DNA from: Mobilicoccus massiliensis
GTDB lineage: Bacteria; Actinomycetota; Actinomycetes; Actinomycetales; Dermatophilaceae
Direction of reading: 5' to 3'
NCBI RefSeq assembly: GCF_000826525.2
Contig: NZ_LN651329.1
Coordinates: forward strand, 278,005-342,004
DNA: 64,000 nucleotides
Shown here: piece after piece, positions 44,209 through 52,922 of the stretch
Layout of the letters: every line of letters begins with the position of its first letter
How positions within the stretch are numbered: position 1 is the stretch's first letter
Notes under the pieces: generated by a model
Database searches by the model: none
Told to the model about the DNA's origin: nothing
Seen by the model: only the letters and a program-made list of their open reading frames with translations
Made by a program: the position numbers and the translations under genes

Positions 44209-45054
44209 TCACATCCCGATGAGCACGATGGCTGCGCCCGCGAGGCCCATCCCGAGGGTCTGTACCCGGGTGAGTCGCTCGCCGAGCAGGAGGACGGCGA
44301 GGAGCACGGTCACCGCCGGGAACAGGGAGATGACGACGCTGCCGATCGACAACAGGCTCTGCTGCAGCGCGAGCAGCATCGTGAAGTGTGCGACGGCGTC
44401 GAGGACGCCGACGGTGACGGCGAAGCTTAGGGCGCGTCCGCGCGGGGGGAGGTGCAGGTCGTTGCGGGACGCGGCGATGGCGAGGATGAACAGCGTCGCC
44501 GTCCACCGGGCCGACACGAGCGGCATGAGCCCGGCGCTCTCCGGGATGCGGCTGGTGAACACGTAGCTCAGCGCGAACGCGAGGCCGGCGGTGAACGTCC
44601 ACGCCGCGACGGTGCGGGTGAACGGGCGGGTCGCGGCCGTGTCGGCGTGGGGCGAGAGGCTGACGAGCACGACGGCGACGAGCGCGAGCCCGACGCCGCT
44701 GAGGGACGTCACGTGCGGCTTCTCCCCGAGGGCGAGTCCCACGACGAGCGGAATCGCCGAGCCCAGCAACGCCGTGATCGGGGAGATGATGCTCACCGGC
44801 CCGACCGCCAGGGCCAGGAAGAACGTCCATGCCGCGACGGCCATGGCGATGCCCGCCGCGGCGCCCCACAAGAGCGGTTCCAGCGGGCTCGTCCCGCCCA
44901 CACCGAGCGCGACGAGGGTCATCAGCACAGCCGAGATCGGGTACGAGACGACGAGCACCCGCAGCGCCGCCGCGCGTCGTGAGGCCAAGCCCCCGAAGAA
45001 GTCGCTGACGCCGTACGCGACGGCCGAACTCAACGCCAGGACCAGGGGACCCAC
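44209..45054 (-). CDS. EamA/DMT-family transporter
   Basis: 281 residues with ten predicted membrane helices in two homologous halves; the second half ends with the EamA signature FPAVTVLLAVLLLGERLTRVQTLGMGLAGAAIVLIG. DMT proteins export metabolites such as amino acids or drugs. Starts at GTG 45054 after AGGAAG. The short C-terminus after the last helix is normal. The substrate cannot be assigned. Confidence 0.88.
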   Translation of the reverse strand: MGPLVLALSSAVAYGVSDFFGGLASRRAAALRVLVVSYPISAVLMTLVALGVGGTSPLEPLLWGAAAGIAMAVAAWTFFLALAVGPVSIISPITALLGSAIPLVVGLALGEKPHVTSLSGVGLALVAVVLVSLSPHADTAATRPFTRTVAAWTFTAGLAFALSYVFTSRIPESAGLMPLVSARWTATLFILAIAASRNDLHLPPRGRALSFAVTVGVLDAVAHFTMLLALQQSLLSIGSVVISLFPAVTVLLAVLLLGERLTRVQTLGMGLAGAAIVLIGM

Positions 45055-45260
45055 GAGCTCACCACTTCCTCAGACTGCTCACGATTCCTCGCGCTCGGAT
45101 GCGCCCGCAGCGTACGCGCCGGGAGCCACGGCGCCCTGACCCGTCTCACCCGTCTCACCCGTCCGCCCGGAGCCGCCGGTGCCCCTCGCCGGCCTCCGGG
45201 CGGCGGGACGTCACCCGTCGTGGCGAGCGCCGTCCCTCGCGTCCGGCCGCCGAGAGCGAC

Positions 45261-46514
45261 TCAACTCCGTCCGAGCACCGAGTGCTGGTCGTCGGCCCAG
45301 AGGTCGACGAGCCCGCCGAAGTGGGCGAGGAACTGTTCGTGCTCGTGGGCGGGGTAGGTGGCGACGACGGTCTCGCGCAGGAGTCTGGCGAACTCGGGGC
45401 CGGTGACCCACTCGTGCACGGCTTCGGGCAGGTGGCTGAGGTGCGTGTTGCACCACTCCCAGTAGCGGGCCGAGTCGAGGTGGGTGTCGGCGAGCTTGAG
45501 GTAGGCCGCGATCTTGGCGTCGTAGTCGAGCTCCCGGTCGTCGGCGATGTCGAAGTAGCGACGGGTCTCGAGGTCGACGGCGCCGCGCCGGCCGGTGACG
45601 ACGCAGTACGCCGACCAGCGCACGAGCGCCGTGATCGCCCACGGGAAGTAGTAGTGCAGGCTCGTGACCGCCACGTCGGGGCAGGCGTTGGCGTAGTCGA
45701 TGGGGTAGACCTCGTTGCCGGTGACGAGCATCTCGGCCGAGTTGAACTCCCACCCGAAGAAGGCGTTGACGATGCGGCTGATCGCCGCCACCTCATAGCC
45801 CGCCTTGTCGGAGAGGAACCGGTGATTGACCTGGTACCGGTTGTGCATGGGCTGGTCGGGATGGAAGTCCATGACCATCGTCTCGGGCCCGATCGACAGC
45901 GCGCGGGCGAAGTGCTCGTAGTCGACGGTGGCCTGCAGATGCATGAGCATCTCCCCGGATTCGTCGTAGGCGCGGTGCAGGTCGGCGGGGGAGTCGATGC
46001 GCGAGACGCCGCGCCAGCCGCCGCCGTCGAACGGCTTCATGTACAGCGGGTAGCCGAGGTCCTCGGCGATGGCGCCGAGGTCGAACTGCTGGTTGTACCG
46101 CTTGGAGGTGTAGGCCCAGCGGACGTTGTCGACGGGGTTCTTGTAGGGCACGAGCACGGTGCGCGGCACCTTGAGGCCGAGGCGCACCATCGCGCAGTAG
46201 GCGCTGTGCTTCTCCATCGACTGGAACGTGAAGGGGCTGTTGAGCAGGTAGGTGTCGTCGGTGAGTGCGGCCTTCTTGAGCCATTCGCGCGGGTGGTAGT
46301 ACCAGTGGGCGAGCCGGTCGATGACGAGATCGGAGCCGACGGGGTCGGTGAGCTCGAACGGCTCGATCGTCAGTCGTTCGCTCCGGAGTCGGTGGGTGAT
46401 GCCGTCGGCGTCGGTGATCGGGCCGACGCGGCGCAGGATCGCCTCGAACGCCTGCGGCCAGTCGGTCTCGGCGCCGAGTAGGAGCCCGATGAGGTGGGTG
46501 CGGTCGAGCGGCAT
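45261..46514 (-). CDS. ATP-grasp ligase-like protein
   Basis: 417 residues. The ATP-grasp lysine and flexible loop appear as LGYPLYMKPFDGGGWRGVSRI (around residues 155-175) with ATP-site glutamate/Asn residues in EFNSAEMLVTGNEVYPIDYANACPD. These enzymes join a carboxylate to an amine or thiol using ATP. ATG 46514 is preceded by GAGGAGAA. It is the last gene of a minus-strand operon with two esterase-like genes (20-nt gap). A substrate is not predictable; RimK-like peptide ligation is one option. Confidence 0.75.
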   Translation of the reverse strand: MPLDRTHLIGLLLGAETDWPQAFEAILRRVGPITDADGITHRLRSERLTIEPFELTDPVGSDLVIDRLAHWYYHPREWLKKAALTDDTYLLNSPFTFQSMEKHSAYCAMVRLGLKVPRTVLVPYKNPVDNVRWAYTSKRYNQQFDLGAIAEDLGYPLYMKPFDGGGWRGVSRIDSPADLHRAYDESGEMLMHLQATVDYEHFARALSIGPETMVMDFHPDQPMHNRYQVNHRFLSDKAGYEVAAISRIVNAFFGWEFNSAEMLVTGNEVYPIDYANACPDVAVTSLHYYFPWAITALVRWSAYCVVTGRRGAVDLETRRYFDIADDRELDYDAKIAAYLKLADTHLDSARYWEWCNTHLSHLPEAVHEWVTGPEFARLLRETVVATYPAHEHEQFLAHFGGLVDLWADDQHSVLGRS

Positions 46515-46534
46515 GGCGTTCTCCTCGTGGCAGG

Positions 46535-47281
46535 TCAGCAGAAGCGGGAGAGGTGGTGGACGATCTGTACCCGCCACCAGTCCCAGTCGTGGGCGACGTC
46601 GTGGCCCCAGACGTCGAGTTCGTGGGGGAGTCCGCGTTCGGCGAGGATCCCCGCCATGCGGTGCGCGGCCTCGATCGAGCGGGTGGGGTGGGTCTCCCAC
46701 GCGCCTTGGCCGACGTTGATCACGGCGTACATCCGCGAGCGCAGCCAGTTCAGGTGATCGCCGTGCAGGTGGGGCACGTAATCGCACGGGTTGGTGAAGT
46801 AGGCGGCCTCGCCGCGTTCGCCCCAGGCGTGCCAGGTCGAGGGGTCGTAGTTGCCGGAGAGGCAGATCGCGAGGGGGAACAGGTCGGCGCGGCGGAGCGT
46901 GAACTGCAGCGCGTGGTAGGCGCCGAGGCTGCAACCGGTCGTGACGATGTCGGCCGCTCCGGGGGAGTCGGCGCCGATCCACGGCACGACCGCGCCGAGC
47001 ACCCATGCCTCATAGGTCTGGTGCGCGCGGGCACGATCCTCCAGGGACAGCGAGCGATTCGACCACGACGCGTCGTCGGCGGAGTCGACGCAGTAGAGCT
47101 TGATGCGGCCGGCGTCGATGAGCGGAGCGAGCGCGTCGACCATCCCGTTGTTCTCGTAGTCCCAGGCCCGGCCCTGCTCGCTGGGGAACACGAGCACAGG
47201 ACGTCCCCAGTGCCCGTAGCGGATCAGCGCGCCGCGGCGTCCGAGGCCGGGATTGTCGAGCTCGACGTGGACACGCTCCAT
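46535..47281 (-). CDS. Esterase-family alpha/beta hydrolase (small)
   Basis: 248 residues. The nucleophile elbow is TTGCSLGAYHALQFTLRR (Gly-Cys-Ser-Leu-Gly) and the C-terminal ELDVWGHDVAHDWDWWRVQIVHHL supplies the catalytic histidine region, as in the putative esterase (EstD) family. No signal peptide is seen, so cytoplasmic. AAGGAG precedes ATG 47281. It lies 11 nt after the upstream esterase and 20 nt before the ATP-grasp gene; the three probably serve one pathway. Confidence 0.8.
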   Translation of the reverse strand: MERVHVELDNPGLGRRGALIRYGHWGRPVLVFPSEQGRAWDYENNGMVDALAPLIDAGRIKLYCVDSADDASWSNRSLSLEDRARAHQTYEAWVLGAVVPWIGADSPGAADIVTTGCSLGAYHALQFTLRRADLFPLAICLSGNYDPSTWHAWGERGEAAYFTNPCDYVPHLHGDHLNWLRSRMYAVINVGQGAWETHPTRSIEAAHRMAGILAERGLPHELDVWGHDVAHDWDWWRVQIVHHLSRFC

Positions 47282-47292
47282 CGCGGTCTCCT

Positions 47293-48357
47293 TCAGCCCC
47301 AGGTGCGGTGCACGAGCTCGGTGAGGTGGGGGTCGAGCAGGTCACGCCAGCACGAGTAGTTGTGACCGTCGCGCACGCAGCCCCACGTGGCGGGCACGCC
47401 GCGACGCCGTAGCGATTCGAGCACGAGGGCGTTGTTCGCGAGGTTCTCCTCACCGGTTCCGCACACGACGGCGATCTCGCCGAGCCCGACGGGGCCGGTC
47501 TCGTCTCGGCGGCCGGTGACGGCCGCCGTGAATCCCGTGATGCGGTCCCAGTGCGCGAAGTCGTGCATGTGGGGGTCGGTGCCCGGCGTGAAGTACGACC
47601 CCGACGCGAGCCACATCCCGCCGAACAGACCGGGGTGGCGCCACTGGGCGTGCAGGGCGGCGAGCCCACCGAGGCTGGCGCCCAGCGCGATCGGGGGCGC
47701 GCTGCTGTGCCACCGCTGGCTGAGGATCTCGATCGTGCGCACGAGCTGGTCGGCGTAGGCGTCGTTCGCGGAGTACCGCCCGTCCCGCTCGTGACCCGGA
47801 GCGAGGAGCACCACGCGCAGCCTGGGCAGACGACCACGGGCGATGAGCGCCCCCGCGTACTGCGTCAACCCGGCCAGTGCCGCCATCTCCGGGCCGTCGT
47901 GCGCGACGAGCATCGGCAGATCGTCGCCAGGGGCGGAATCCGCCGGCGACCACACCTGCGCCTCGACGTCACCGATCGGTGTGTCCGACATTCCCCACCA
48001 CTCGTGGTGATGCGGGACGCCGCGGACGGTCAGCCAGGAGGGCTGGTGATAACCGGGCAGCGGCACCCACGAGTGATCGCCGAACGCCGTCGGGACCCGG
48101 CGCGGGTTCGAGGGGTCCGGGCCCATCGCCGTGTGGCCGTCACCGTCGGTGACCTCGAGTAGGTACTCGAGCCGGTCGAGATCGGGGACGCGCTGTTCGA
48201 GCAGCCAGCCATCGTCGACTCGCGCGAACTCCCGCTCCAACGGGAGCGTGAGATGCGTCCACAGACTCACGCGCTCGGCGTGCTCCAGCCCGGCGACTCG
48301 CAGAACGAGCCGGCCGTTCTCGATGTGGGGCAACGCGGCCCGTCGACGTGGGGGCAC
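47293..48357 (-). CDS. Enterochelin-esterase-like hydrolase
   Basis: 354 residues from GTG 48357. The N-terminal ~120 residues form an Ig/early-set-like domain (VSLWTHLTLPLEREFARV) as in Fes, and the catalytic domain has nucleophile GASLGG and C-terminal DGHNYSCWRDLL with the histidine. Fes-type enzymes hydrolyse ferric-siderophore esters, but many relatives act on other esters. GTG 48357 is preferred to ATG 48384 because TACGCT lies 6 nt before it and no ribosome site serves the ATG. First gene of the esterase/ATP-grasp operon. Confidence 0.8.
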   Translation of the reverse strand: MPPRRRAALPHIENGRLVLRVAGLEHAERVSLWTHLTLPLEREFARVDDGWLLEQRVPDLDRLEYLLEVTDGDGHTAMGPDPSNPRRVPTAFGDHSWVPLPGYHQPSWLTVRGVPHHHEWWGMSDTPIGDVEAQVWSPADSAPGDDLPMLVAHDGPEMAALAGLTQYAGALIARGRLPRLRVVLLAPGHERDGRYSANDAYADQLVRTIEILSQRWHSSAPPIALGASLGGLAALHAQWRHPGLFGGMWLASGSYFTPGTDPHMHDFAHWDRITGFTAAVTGRRDETGPVGLGEIAVVCGTGEENLANNALVLESLRRRGVPATWGCVRDGHNYSCWRDLLDPHLTELVHRTWG

Positions 48358-48362
48358 TCGCG

Positions 48363-48369
48363 CAGCGTA
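48363..48369 (-). promoter_or_regulatory. -10 box of the esterase/ATP-grasp operon
   Basis: TACGCT on the minus strand (48369-48364), 6 nt before GTG 48357. Confidence 0.4.
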
Positions 48370-48464
48370 GAACACGTGACCCATCTCACGGGGCCGGGTC
48401 TCACGGGGGACATCGCGACGCGGGCGCGGGGACGTCGCTGCGGTCGCGGTCTGCGAAGCCTCAT

Positions 48465-48470
48465 TACGCT
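48465..48470 (+). promoter_or_regulatory. -10 box of the leaderless ASCH gene
   Basis: TACGCT, 6 nt before ATG 48477. The same hexamer and spacing occur in the divergent esterase operon. Confidence 0.45.
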
Positions 48471-48476
48471 GCAGGG

Positions 48477-48980
48477 ATGAACGACGAACCGATGCAGGGC
48501 AGGGACGCCGAGATCGAGGCGTTCTGGATCGATGCGCGAATCCGCGCCGGGGTCAACCGGATCGCCGTCGTGACCGGCCCGTCTCCGGCCGATTCCGTCG
48601 TTCCGCCCGCCTGGTCCTTCGGCGCCACCCCGCAGCAGGCCGACCGGCTCCTCGACCTCGTGCTCGACGGGGTCAAGACGGCGACCGCGAGCGCGTTGTG
48701 CGACTACGAGACGGACGACGACCCACTGCCCGAACCCGGAGAACTGTCGATCGTCCTCGACGGCGCCGGCCACCCCCGTGCGCTCCTCGCGACGACCGAT
48801 GTGCGCGTCGTCCCCTTCGACGAGGTCGACGCCGACCATGCCGCCGCCGAGGGGGAGGGCGATCGCACCCTCGCCTACTGGCGGCGGGAGCACGAACGCT
48901 TCTTTCGCGAGCATTCCTCCGGCGGTTTCGACCCCCGTATGCCGGTCGTTCTCGAACACTTCGAGCGTCTCGTGCCCTGA
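48477..48980 (+). CDS. ASCH-domain protein
   Basis: 167 residues. ADRLLDLVLDGVKTATASALCDYE, then LPEPGELSIVLDGAGHPRALLATTDVRVVPFDEV and a terminal SYxxW-like LAYWRREHERFFREH, fit the ASCH (YqfB-like) fold, a PUA-like RNA-binding domain. Some relatives are amidohydrolases acting on modified cytidine; others may bind RNA. The role here is unknown. It is preceded by a -10 box 6 nt from ATG and lies 46 nt before ribF. Confidence 0.85.
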   Translation: MNDEPMQGRDAEIEAFWIDARIRAGVNRIAVVTGPSPADSVVPPAWSFGATPQQADRLLDLVLDGVKTATASALCDYETDDDPLPEPGELSIVLDGAGHPRALLATTDVRVVPFDEVDADHAAAEGEGDRTLAYWRREHERFFREHSSGGFDPRMPVVLEHFERLVP

Positions 48981-49014
48981 TCCGAGACGCTCCGGCGGCC
49001 GGCCGGGGCACCGT

Positions 49015-49020
49015 TACAGT
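49015..49020 (+). promoter_or_regulatory. -10 box of leaderless ribF
   Basis: TACAGT followed by 6 nt and GTG 49027. No ribosome site lies between. Confidence 0.45.
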
Positions 49021-49026
49021 GGCCGG

Positions 49027-50001
49027 GTGCAGCGATGGAGAAGCCCGCAAGAGATCCCCGACGACTTCGGGCGCACCGTCGTCACCCTCGGCAATTTCGA
49101 CGGGGTCCACCGTGGTCACGCGGCGGTGCTCGACGAGGTCGTCGAGCAGGCGCACGAGCGTGGTGCGCGGGCGGTGGCCGTGACGTTCGATCCGCATCCG
49201 CTCGCCGTGCTGCGGCCCGAGGCCGCGCCCGAGCTCATCACCTCCACGCCGCAACGGCTCGAACTGCTCGAGGAGTCGCGTCTCGACGGCGTGCTGCTCA
49301 TGGAGTTCACCACCGAGCTCGCGTCGTGGAGCCCTGAGCGGTTCGTCGCCGAGGTGTTCGTCGACGCGCTGCGCGCGTGTTGCGTCGTCGTCGGCGCCGA
49401 CACCCGGTTCGGAGCCAAGAACTCCGGTGACACCACGACCCTGCGTGAGCTGGGCAAGGAGCACGGTTTCGACGTCGTCACCGTCGAGGACGTCGGCGAG
49501 GCCGCTCGCGCTCGCGAGGCGGGGACGGCGCGGTGGTCGTCCACGCAGGTGCGCAAGCTGCTCGCCGAGGGGGAGGTGGCGCACGCCGCCGAGCTGCTCG
49601 GGCGTCCGCACGCGGTCGGCGGAGTGGTCGTCCACGGTGAGCACCGCGGCCGCGAGATCGGGTACCCCACGGCCAACCTCGCCCAGGACAGCGACGGGCT
49701 CGTCCCCGCCGACGGCGTCTACGCCGGTCGGCTCGTGCGGCCCACGCTCGCGGAGGACGACCCCGATCGCGTTCTCCCCGCGGCGATCTCGGTGGGCACG
49801 AACCCCACGTTCGACGGTGTTCAGCGCACGGTCGAGGCCTACGTGCTCGACCGCGACGATCTCGACCTGTACGACGAGCGGGTCGTCGTCGAGTTCGTCG
49901 AGCACCTGCGCCCCACGCTGCGCTTCGACTCCGTCGACGAGCTCGTCGCCCGCATGGCCGACGACGTCGCCCGCGCGCGAGAGATCCTCGCCGCCGGCTG
50001 A
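49027..50001 (+). CDS. ribF: Bifunctional riboflavin kinase/FAD synthetase
   Basis: 324 residues. N-terminal FAD synthetase (nucleotidyltransferase) with TLGNFDGVHRGHAAVL and the later WSSTQVRKLLAEGEV; C-terminal riboflavin kinase with EIGYPTANLAQ (Thr/Asn metal site) and ISVGTNPTFDG. It converts riboflavin to FMN and FAD. GTG 49027 is set by the -10 spacing. In most actinobacteria ribF directly follows truB; here it has its own promoter 15 kb away. Confidence 0.96.
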   Translation: MQRWRSPQEIPDDFGRTVVTLGNFDGVHRGHAAVLDEVVEQAHERGARAVAVTFDPHPLAVLRPEAAPELITSTPQRLELLEESRLDGVLLMEFTTELASWSPERFVAEVFVDALRACCVVVGADTRFGAKNSGDTTTLRELGKEHGFDVVTVEDVGEAARAREAGTARWSSTQVRKLLAEGEVAHAAELLGRPHAVGGVVVHGEHRGREIGYPTANLAQDSDGLVPADGVYAGRLVRPTLAEDDPDRVLPAAISVGTNPTFDGVQRTVEAYVLDRDDLDLYDERVVVEFVEHLRPTLRFDSVDELVARMADDVARAREILAAG

Positions 50002-50211
50002 GGTTCGGTGTCCATGGCCGCGGCATTCCGCCGCGTCCGCGCATCTCGTCCGCGAGCGGACACGCGTGACGGAATCCCGTCAGCACGCGGTGACTCGTCG
50101 GTAAGTTTGTGCCGCGTCGGTCTTCCCGCAGGTCGCGAGTGTTGGCACAATCGAGCCAGTCCACGACGACGTGGACCCGAGAGGCGCCGACCGCGCCGGG
50201 GAGGAGGCCGC

Positions 50212-52077
50212 GTGGCCGTCATGAACGCGAGGGACGAGCACGTGGACTGGGCGATTCTCGAGTCCCGCCCCGCCTCCTGTGCCCACCTGTTGCGCGGTCG
50301 AGTGGAGGCGAGCCCGAATGCCGAGGCCTATCAATACTTTCGGGGCGAGCAGCTCGAGCACGTCACGTGGCGCGAGGCCTGGAGCGAGTTCGAGGCGTGG
50401 GCCGCAGGGCTGGTCGACCTCGGTGTCGAGATGGGAGATCGGGTCGCGATCGTCTCGGCCACACGCAAGGAGTGGGTGTGGGCCAACTGGGGCATCATGC
50501 TCGCCGGCGCGGCCACGACCACGGTCTACGCGTCGAGCAACGCCGAGGCCGTCTCGTTCATCGTCACCGATTCCGGGTCTCGCGTCGTGTTCGCCGAGGA
50601 CGTCGCCCAGGTGGAGAAGCTGCGGGTACGCCGACACGAGATGCCCGACGTGCTCGCGGTCGTCGTCTTCGACTCCGAATCCGACGGGCGCCGCGTCGAG
50701 TTCGACGACTGGGTGATCTCCCTCGACGACTTCGTCGCGCGGGGCCGGGCTCGTCTGGCCGCGGAGGCCGGGGTGATCGACGCGCGCATCGACGCGCTCA
50801 CGCCGGAGTCACTCTCGACGATCATCTACACGTCCGGCACCACCGGTCACCCCAAGGGCGCCGAGCTCACCCACGACGCCCTGGTCTACGAGGGTGTCGC
50901 CGTCGAGGCGGTCGACCTGATCCGACCGGACGACCTGCAGTACCTGTGGCTGCCGCTCGCCCACGTCTTCGGCAACGTGCTGCTGATGATCGCGGTGGCC
51001 ACCGGCTCGCCGACCTGCGTCGACGGCCGCATCGATCAGATCGTGCCCAACCTCGCCGTCGTCCGGCCCACGTGGATGGGCGCGGCACCCCGCATCTTCG
51101 AGAAGGCCTACGCCGCGGTCGAGGCCAACCTCGACGGCTCCGGCAAGGTCAAGGCGACGCTCGCCGCGTGGGCCTTCGCGGTCGGACGACGGATGGCTGC
51201 GGTCCGCGAGGAGGACGCGATGCCGAGCCCCGTGCTGCGGGCCCAGCACGCGCTCGCCGACCGGCTCGTGCTCGCCAAGGTCCGCGAGCGGTTCGGTGGG
51301 CGCGTCCGCTTCTTCATCTCCGGCTCCGCGCGACTCGATCCGGAACTGTCGTGGTGGTTCGCCACGGTCGGCATGCCGATCATCGAGGGCTACGGCCTCA
51401 CCGAGACGTCGGCGGCGACCTGCGTCAACCGGCCCGCGGCCGGTCGGCATCGTCACGGCTCCGTGGGCTGGCCGTTGCCGGGCACCGAGGTGCGCATCGC
51501 CGACGACGGTGAGGTGCTCGTCAAGGGGCCGGGCGTCATGGCGCGCTACCACGGGCAGCCGGAGGCGACGAGCGAAGTCTTCACCGACGACGGGTTCTTT
51601 CGCACCGGCGACGTCGGCGAGGTCGACGACCGCGGGTTCGTGCGCATCACCGACCGCAAGAAGGACGTGTTCAAGACCTCCGGCGGTAAGTACATCTCGC
51701 CGGCGACCATCGAGTCGCGTTTCAAGGGGATCTGCCCGGTGGTGGGGCAGTTCGTCGTCGTCGGCAACGAGCGCAACTACGCCGCTGCGCTCGTCACCCT
51801 CGACCCGCAGGCGCTGGAGCAGTGGGCGGCCGAACACGGTCACGGTGGACGGGACTATGCCGATCTCGCGACCTCGCAGGAGGCCCGCGATCTCGTCCAG
51901 CACTACGTCGACGAGCTCAACGCCGGGCTCAACCAGTGGGAGACGATCAAGCGGTTCACGATCCTCGACCACGACCTCACCGTCGACTCCGGCGACCTCA
52001 CGCCCAGCCTCAAGCTGCGCCGCCGCTCGGTGATCCGCAAGTACTCCGACACCGTCGACGCGTTGTACGAGGGGTGA
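50212..52077 (+). CDS. Long-chain acyl-CoA synthetase (AMP-binding)
   Basis: About 621 residues. ATP/AMP motifs of the adenylate-forming family: P-loop IIYTSGTTGHPKGAEL, IIEGYGLTETSAATCVN, FRTGDVGEVDDRGFVRITDRKKD and the C-terminal lysine region LKLRRRSVIRKY. The arrangement fits long-chain fatty-acid CoA ligases (FadD15-like). It activates fatty acids at the inner membrane face. GTG 50212 has the better spacing to GGGGAGGAGG; ATG 50221 is an alternative 9 nt later. DUF4442 follows on the same strand. Confidence 0.92.
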   Translation: MAVMNARDEHVDWAILESRPASCAHLLRGRVEASPNAEAYQYFRGEQLEHVTWREAWSEFEAWAAGLVDLGVEMGDRVAIVSATRKEWVWANWGIMLAGAATTTVYASSNAEAVSFIVTDSGSRVVFAEDVAQVEKLRVRRHEMPDVLAVVVFDSESDGRRVEFDDWVISLDDFVARGRARLAAEAGVIDARIDALTPESLSTIIYTSGTTGHPKGAELTHDALVYEGVAVEAVDLIRPDDLQYLWLPLAHVFGNVLLMIAVATGSPTCVDGRIDQIVPNLAVVRPTWMGAAPRIFEKAYAAVEANLDGSGKVKATLAAWAFAVGRRMAAVREEDAMPSPVLRAQHALADRLVLAKVRERFGGRVRFFISGSARLDPELSWWFATVGMPIIEGYGLTETSAATCVNRPAAGRHRHGSVGWPLPGTEVRIADDGEVLVKGPGVMARYHGQPEATSEVFTDDGFFRTGDVGEVDDRGFVRITDRKKDVFKTSGGKYISPATIESRFKGICPVVGQFVVVGNERNYAAALVTLDPQALEQWAAEHGHGGRDYADLATSQEARDLVQHYVDELNAGLNQWETIKRFTILDHDLTVDSGDLTPSLKLRRRSVIRKYSDTVDALYEG

Positions 52078-52149
52078 TCCGCGCGGCCTGCCGCCGGGTG
52101 TGCCCGGTGGCCGGCCGCGCGCCCGCGTCCGCCGACCGAAAGGCCACCC

Positions 52150-52695
52150 GTGCCCAAGCTTCCCGCCATCCCACCGGTGATCGCCGACCTCCCCGACGCG
52201 ATCGGCGCGCGCATCCCCACCTGGCGCGAACTCGTCGACGACCCGGTGATGCTGCGTCGGGGCCTCAACATCTGGCCGCCGTTCCGGTTCGCGGGTATCC
52301 GCGTCGTGGAGATCGAACGCGGATTCCGGGGCGCGACGGTGGAGCTCAAGCTCACGCCGTTGTCGCGCAACTACGTCGGCACGCAGTACGGCGGCTCCCT
52401 GTTCTCGATGACCGACCCGTTCTGGATGATCCTCGTCGGCCACCGCCTCGGCCCCGACTACGTCGTGTGGGACAAGCGTGCCGAGATCGAGTTCGTCGCC
52501 CCCGGGCGCGGCGACGTGCGCACGACGTTCGCCGTGACCGACGAGCTCGTCGAGGAGTTGCGCGCGGCGGCCGAGGGCGGCAAGAAGGTGCTGCGGTGGC
52601 TCGAGAACGACATCGTCGACACCGCGGGCACCCTCGTCGCCAGGGTGCGCCGGCAGCTCTACGTCCGCCACACGGATCATTCGCGCGGGTACTGA
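52150..52695 (+). CDS. DUF4442 hotdog-fold protein
   Basis: 181 residues. WPPFRFAGIRVVEIERGFRGATVELKLTPLSRNYVGTQYGGSLFSMTDPFWMIL is the DUF4442 core, a hotdog fold related to thioesterases. No function is established; its position after an acyl-CoA ligase suggests acyl-thioester chemistry. Starts at GTG 52150 with GAAAGG upstream. Followed by a family B repeat. Confidence 0.85.
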   Translation: MPKLPAIPPVIADLPDAIGARIPTWRELVDDPVMLRRGLNIWPPFRFAGIRVVEIERGFRGATVELKLTPLSRNYVGTQYGGSLFSMTDPFWMILVGHRLGPDYVVWDKRAEIEFVAPGRGDVRTTFAVTDELVEELRAAAEGGKKVLRWLENDIVDTAGTLVARVRRQLYVRHTDHSRGY

Positions 52696-52742
52696 CCTCC
52701 CGGGACCTCGGACGGGACGGGCGTTCCGCCGCGGGTGATCCG

Positions 52743-52810
52743 AGATGGAAGACGGGATGGCGGCACAGGTGGGGTGGGCACCCCACTTTCGCCGCCACCC
52801 CATCTGCCAC
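52743..52810 (-). repeat. Family B hairpin repeat, copy 2
   Basis: Read on the minus strand it begins GTGGCAGATGGGGTGGCGGC and ends GCCGCCATCCCGTCTTCC, the same ends as 24887-24950. The centre is GTGGGGTG, two bases, CACCCCAC, a perfect 8-bp stem. It lies 48 nt past the DUF4442 stop. Confidence 0.75.
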
Positions 52811-52886
52811 GACGGCCTGCGCCGCGACGTGTCGGAGGTGTCGTGTCTGAGATGCGACGTGTTCGATGGGCGCGAGGGCGGGCGCT

Positions 52887-52915
52887 TTGGGCTGCGGGTG
52901 AGGCTCACCTACCCT
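52887..52915 (+). promoter_or_regulatory. Leaderless promoter of the radical SAM gene
   Basis: TTGGGC (52887-52892), 17 nt, TACCCT (52910-52915), then 7 nt to ATG 52923. The best -35/-10 pair in the window. No ribosome site. Confidence 0.6.
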
Positions 52916-52922
52916 GGAACAC

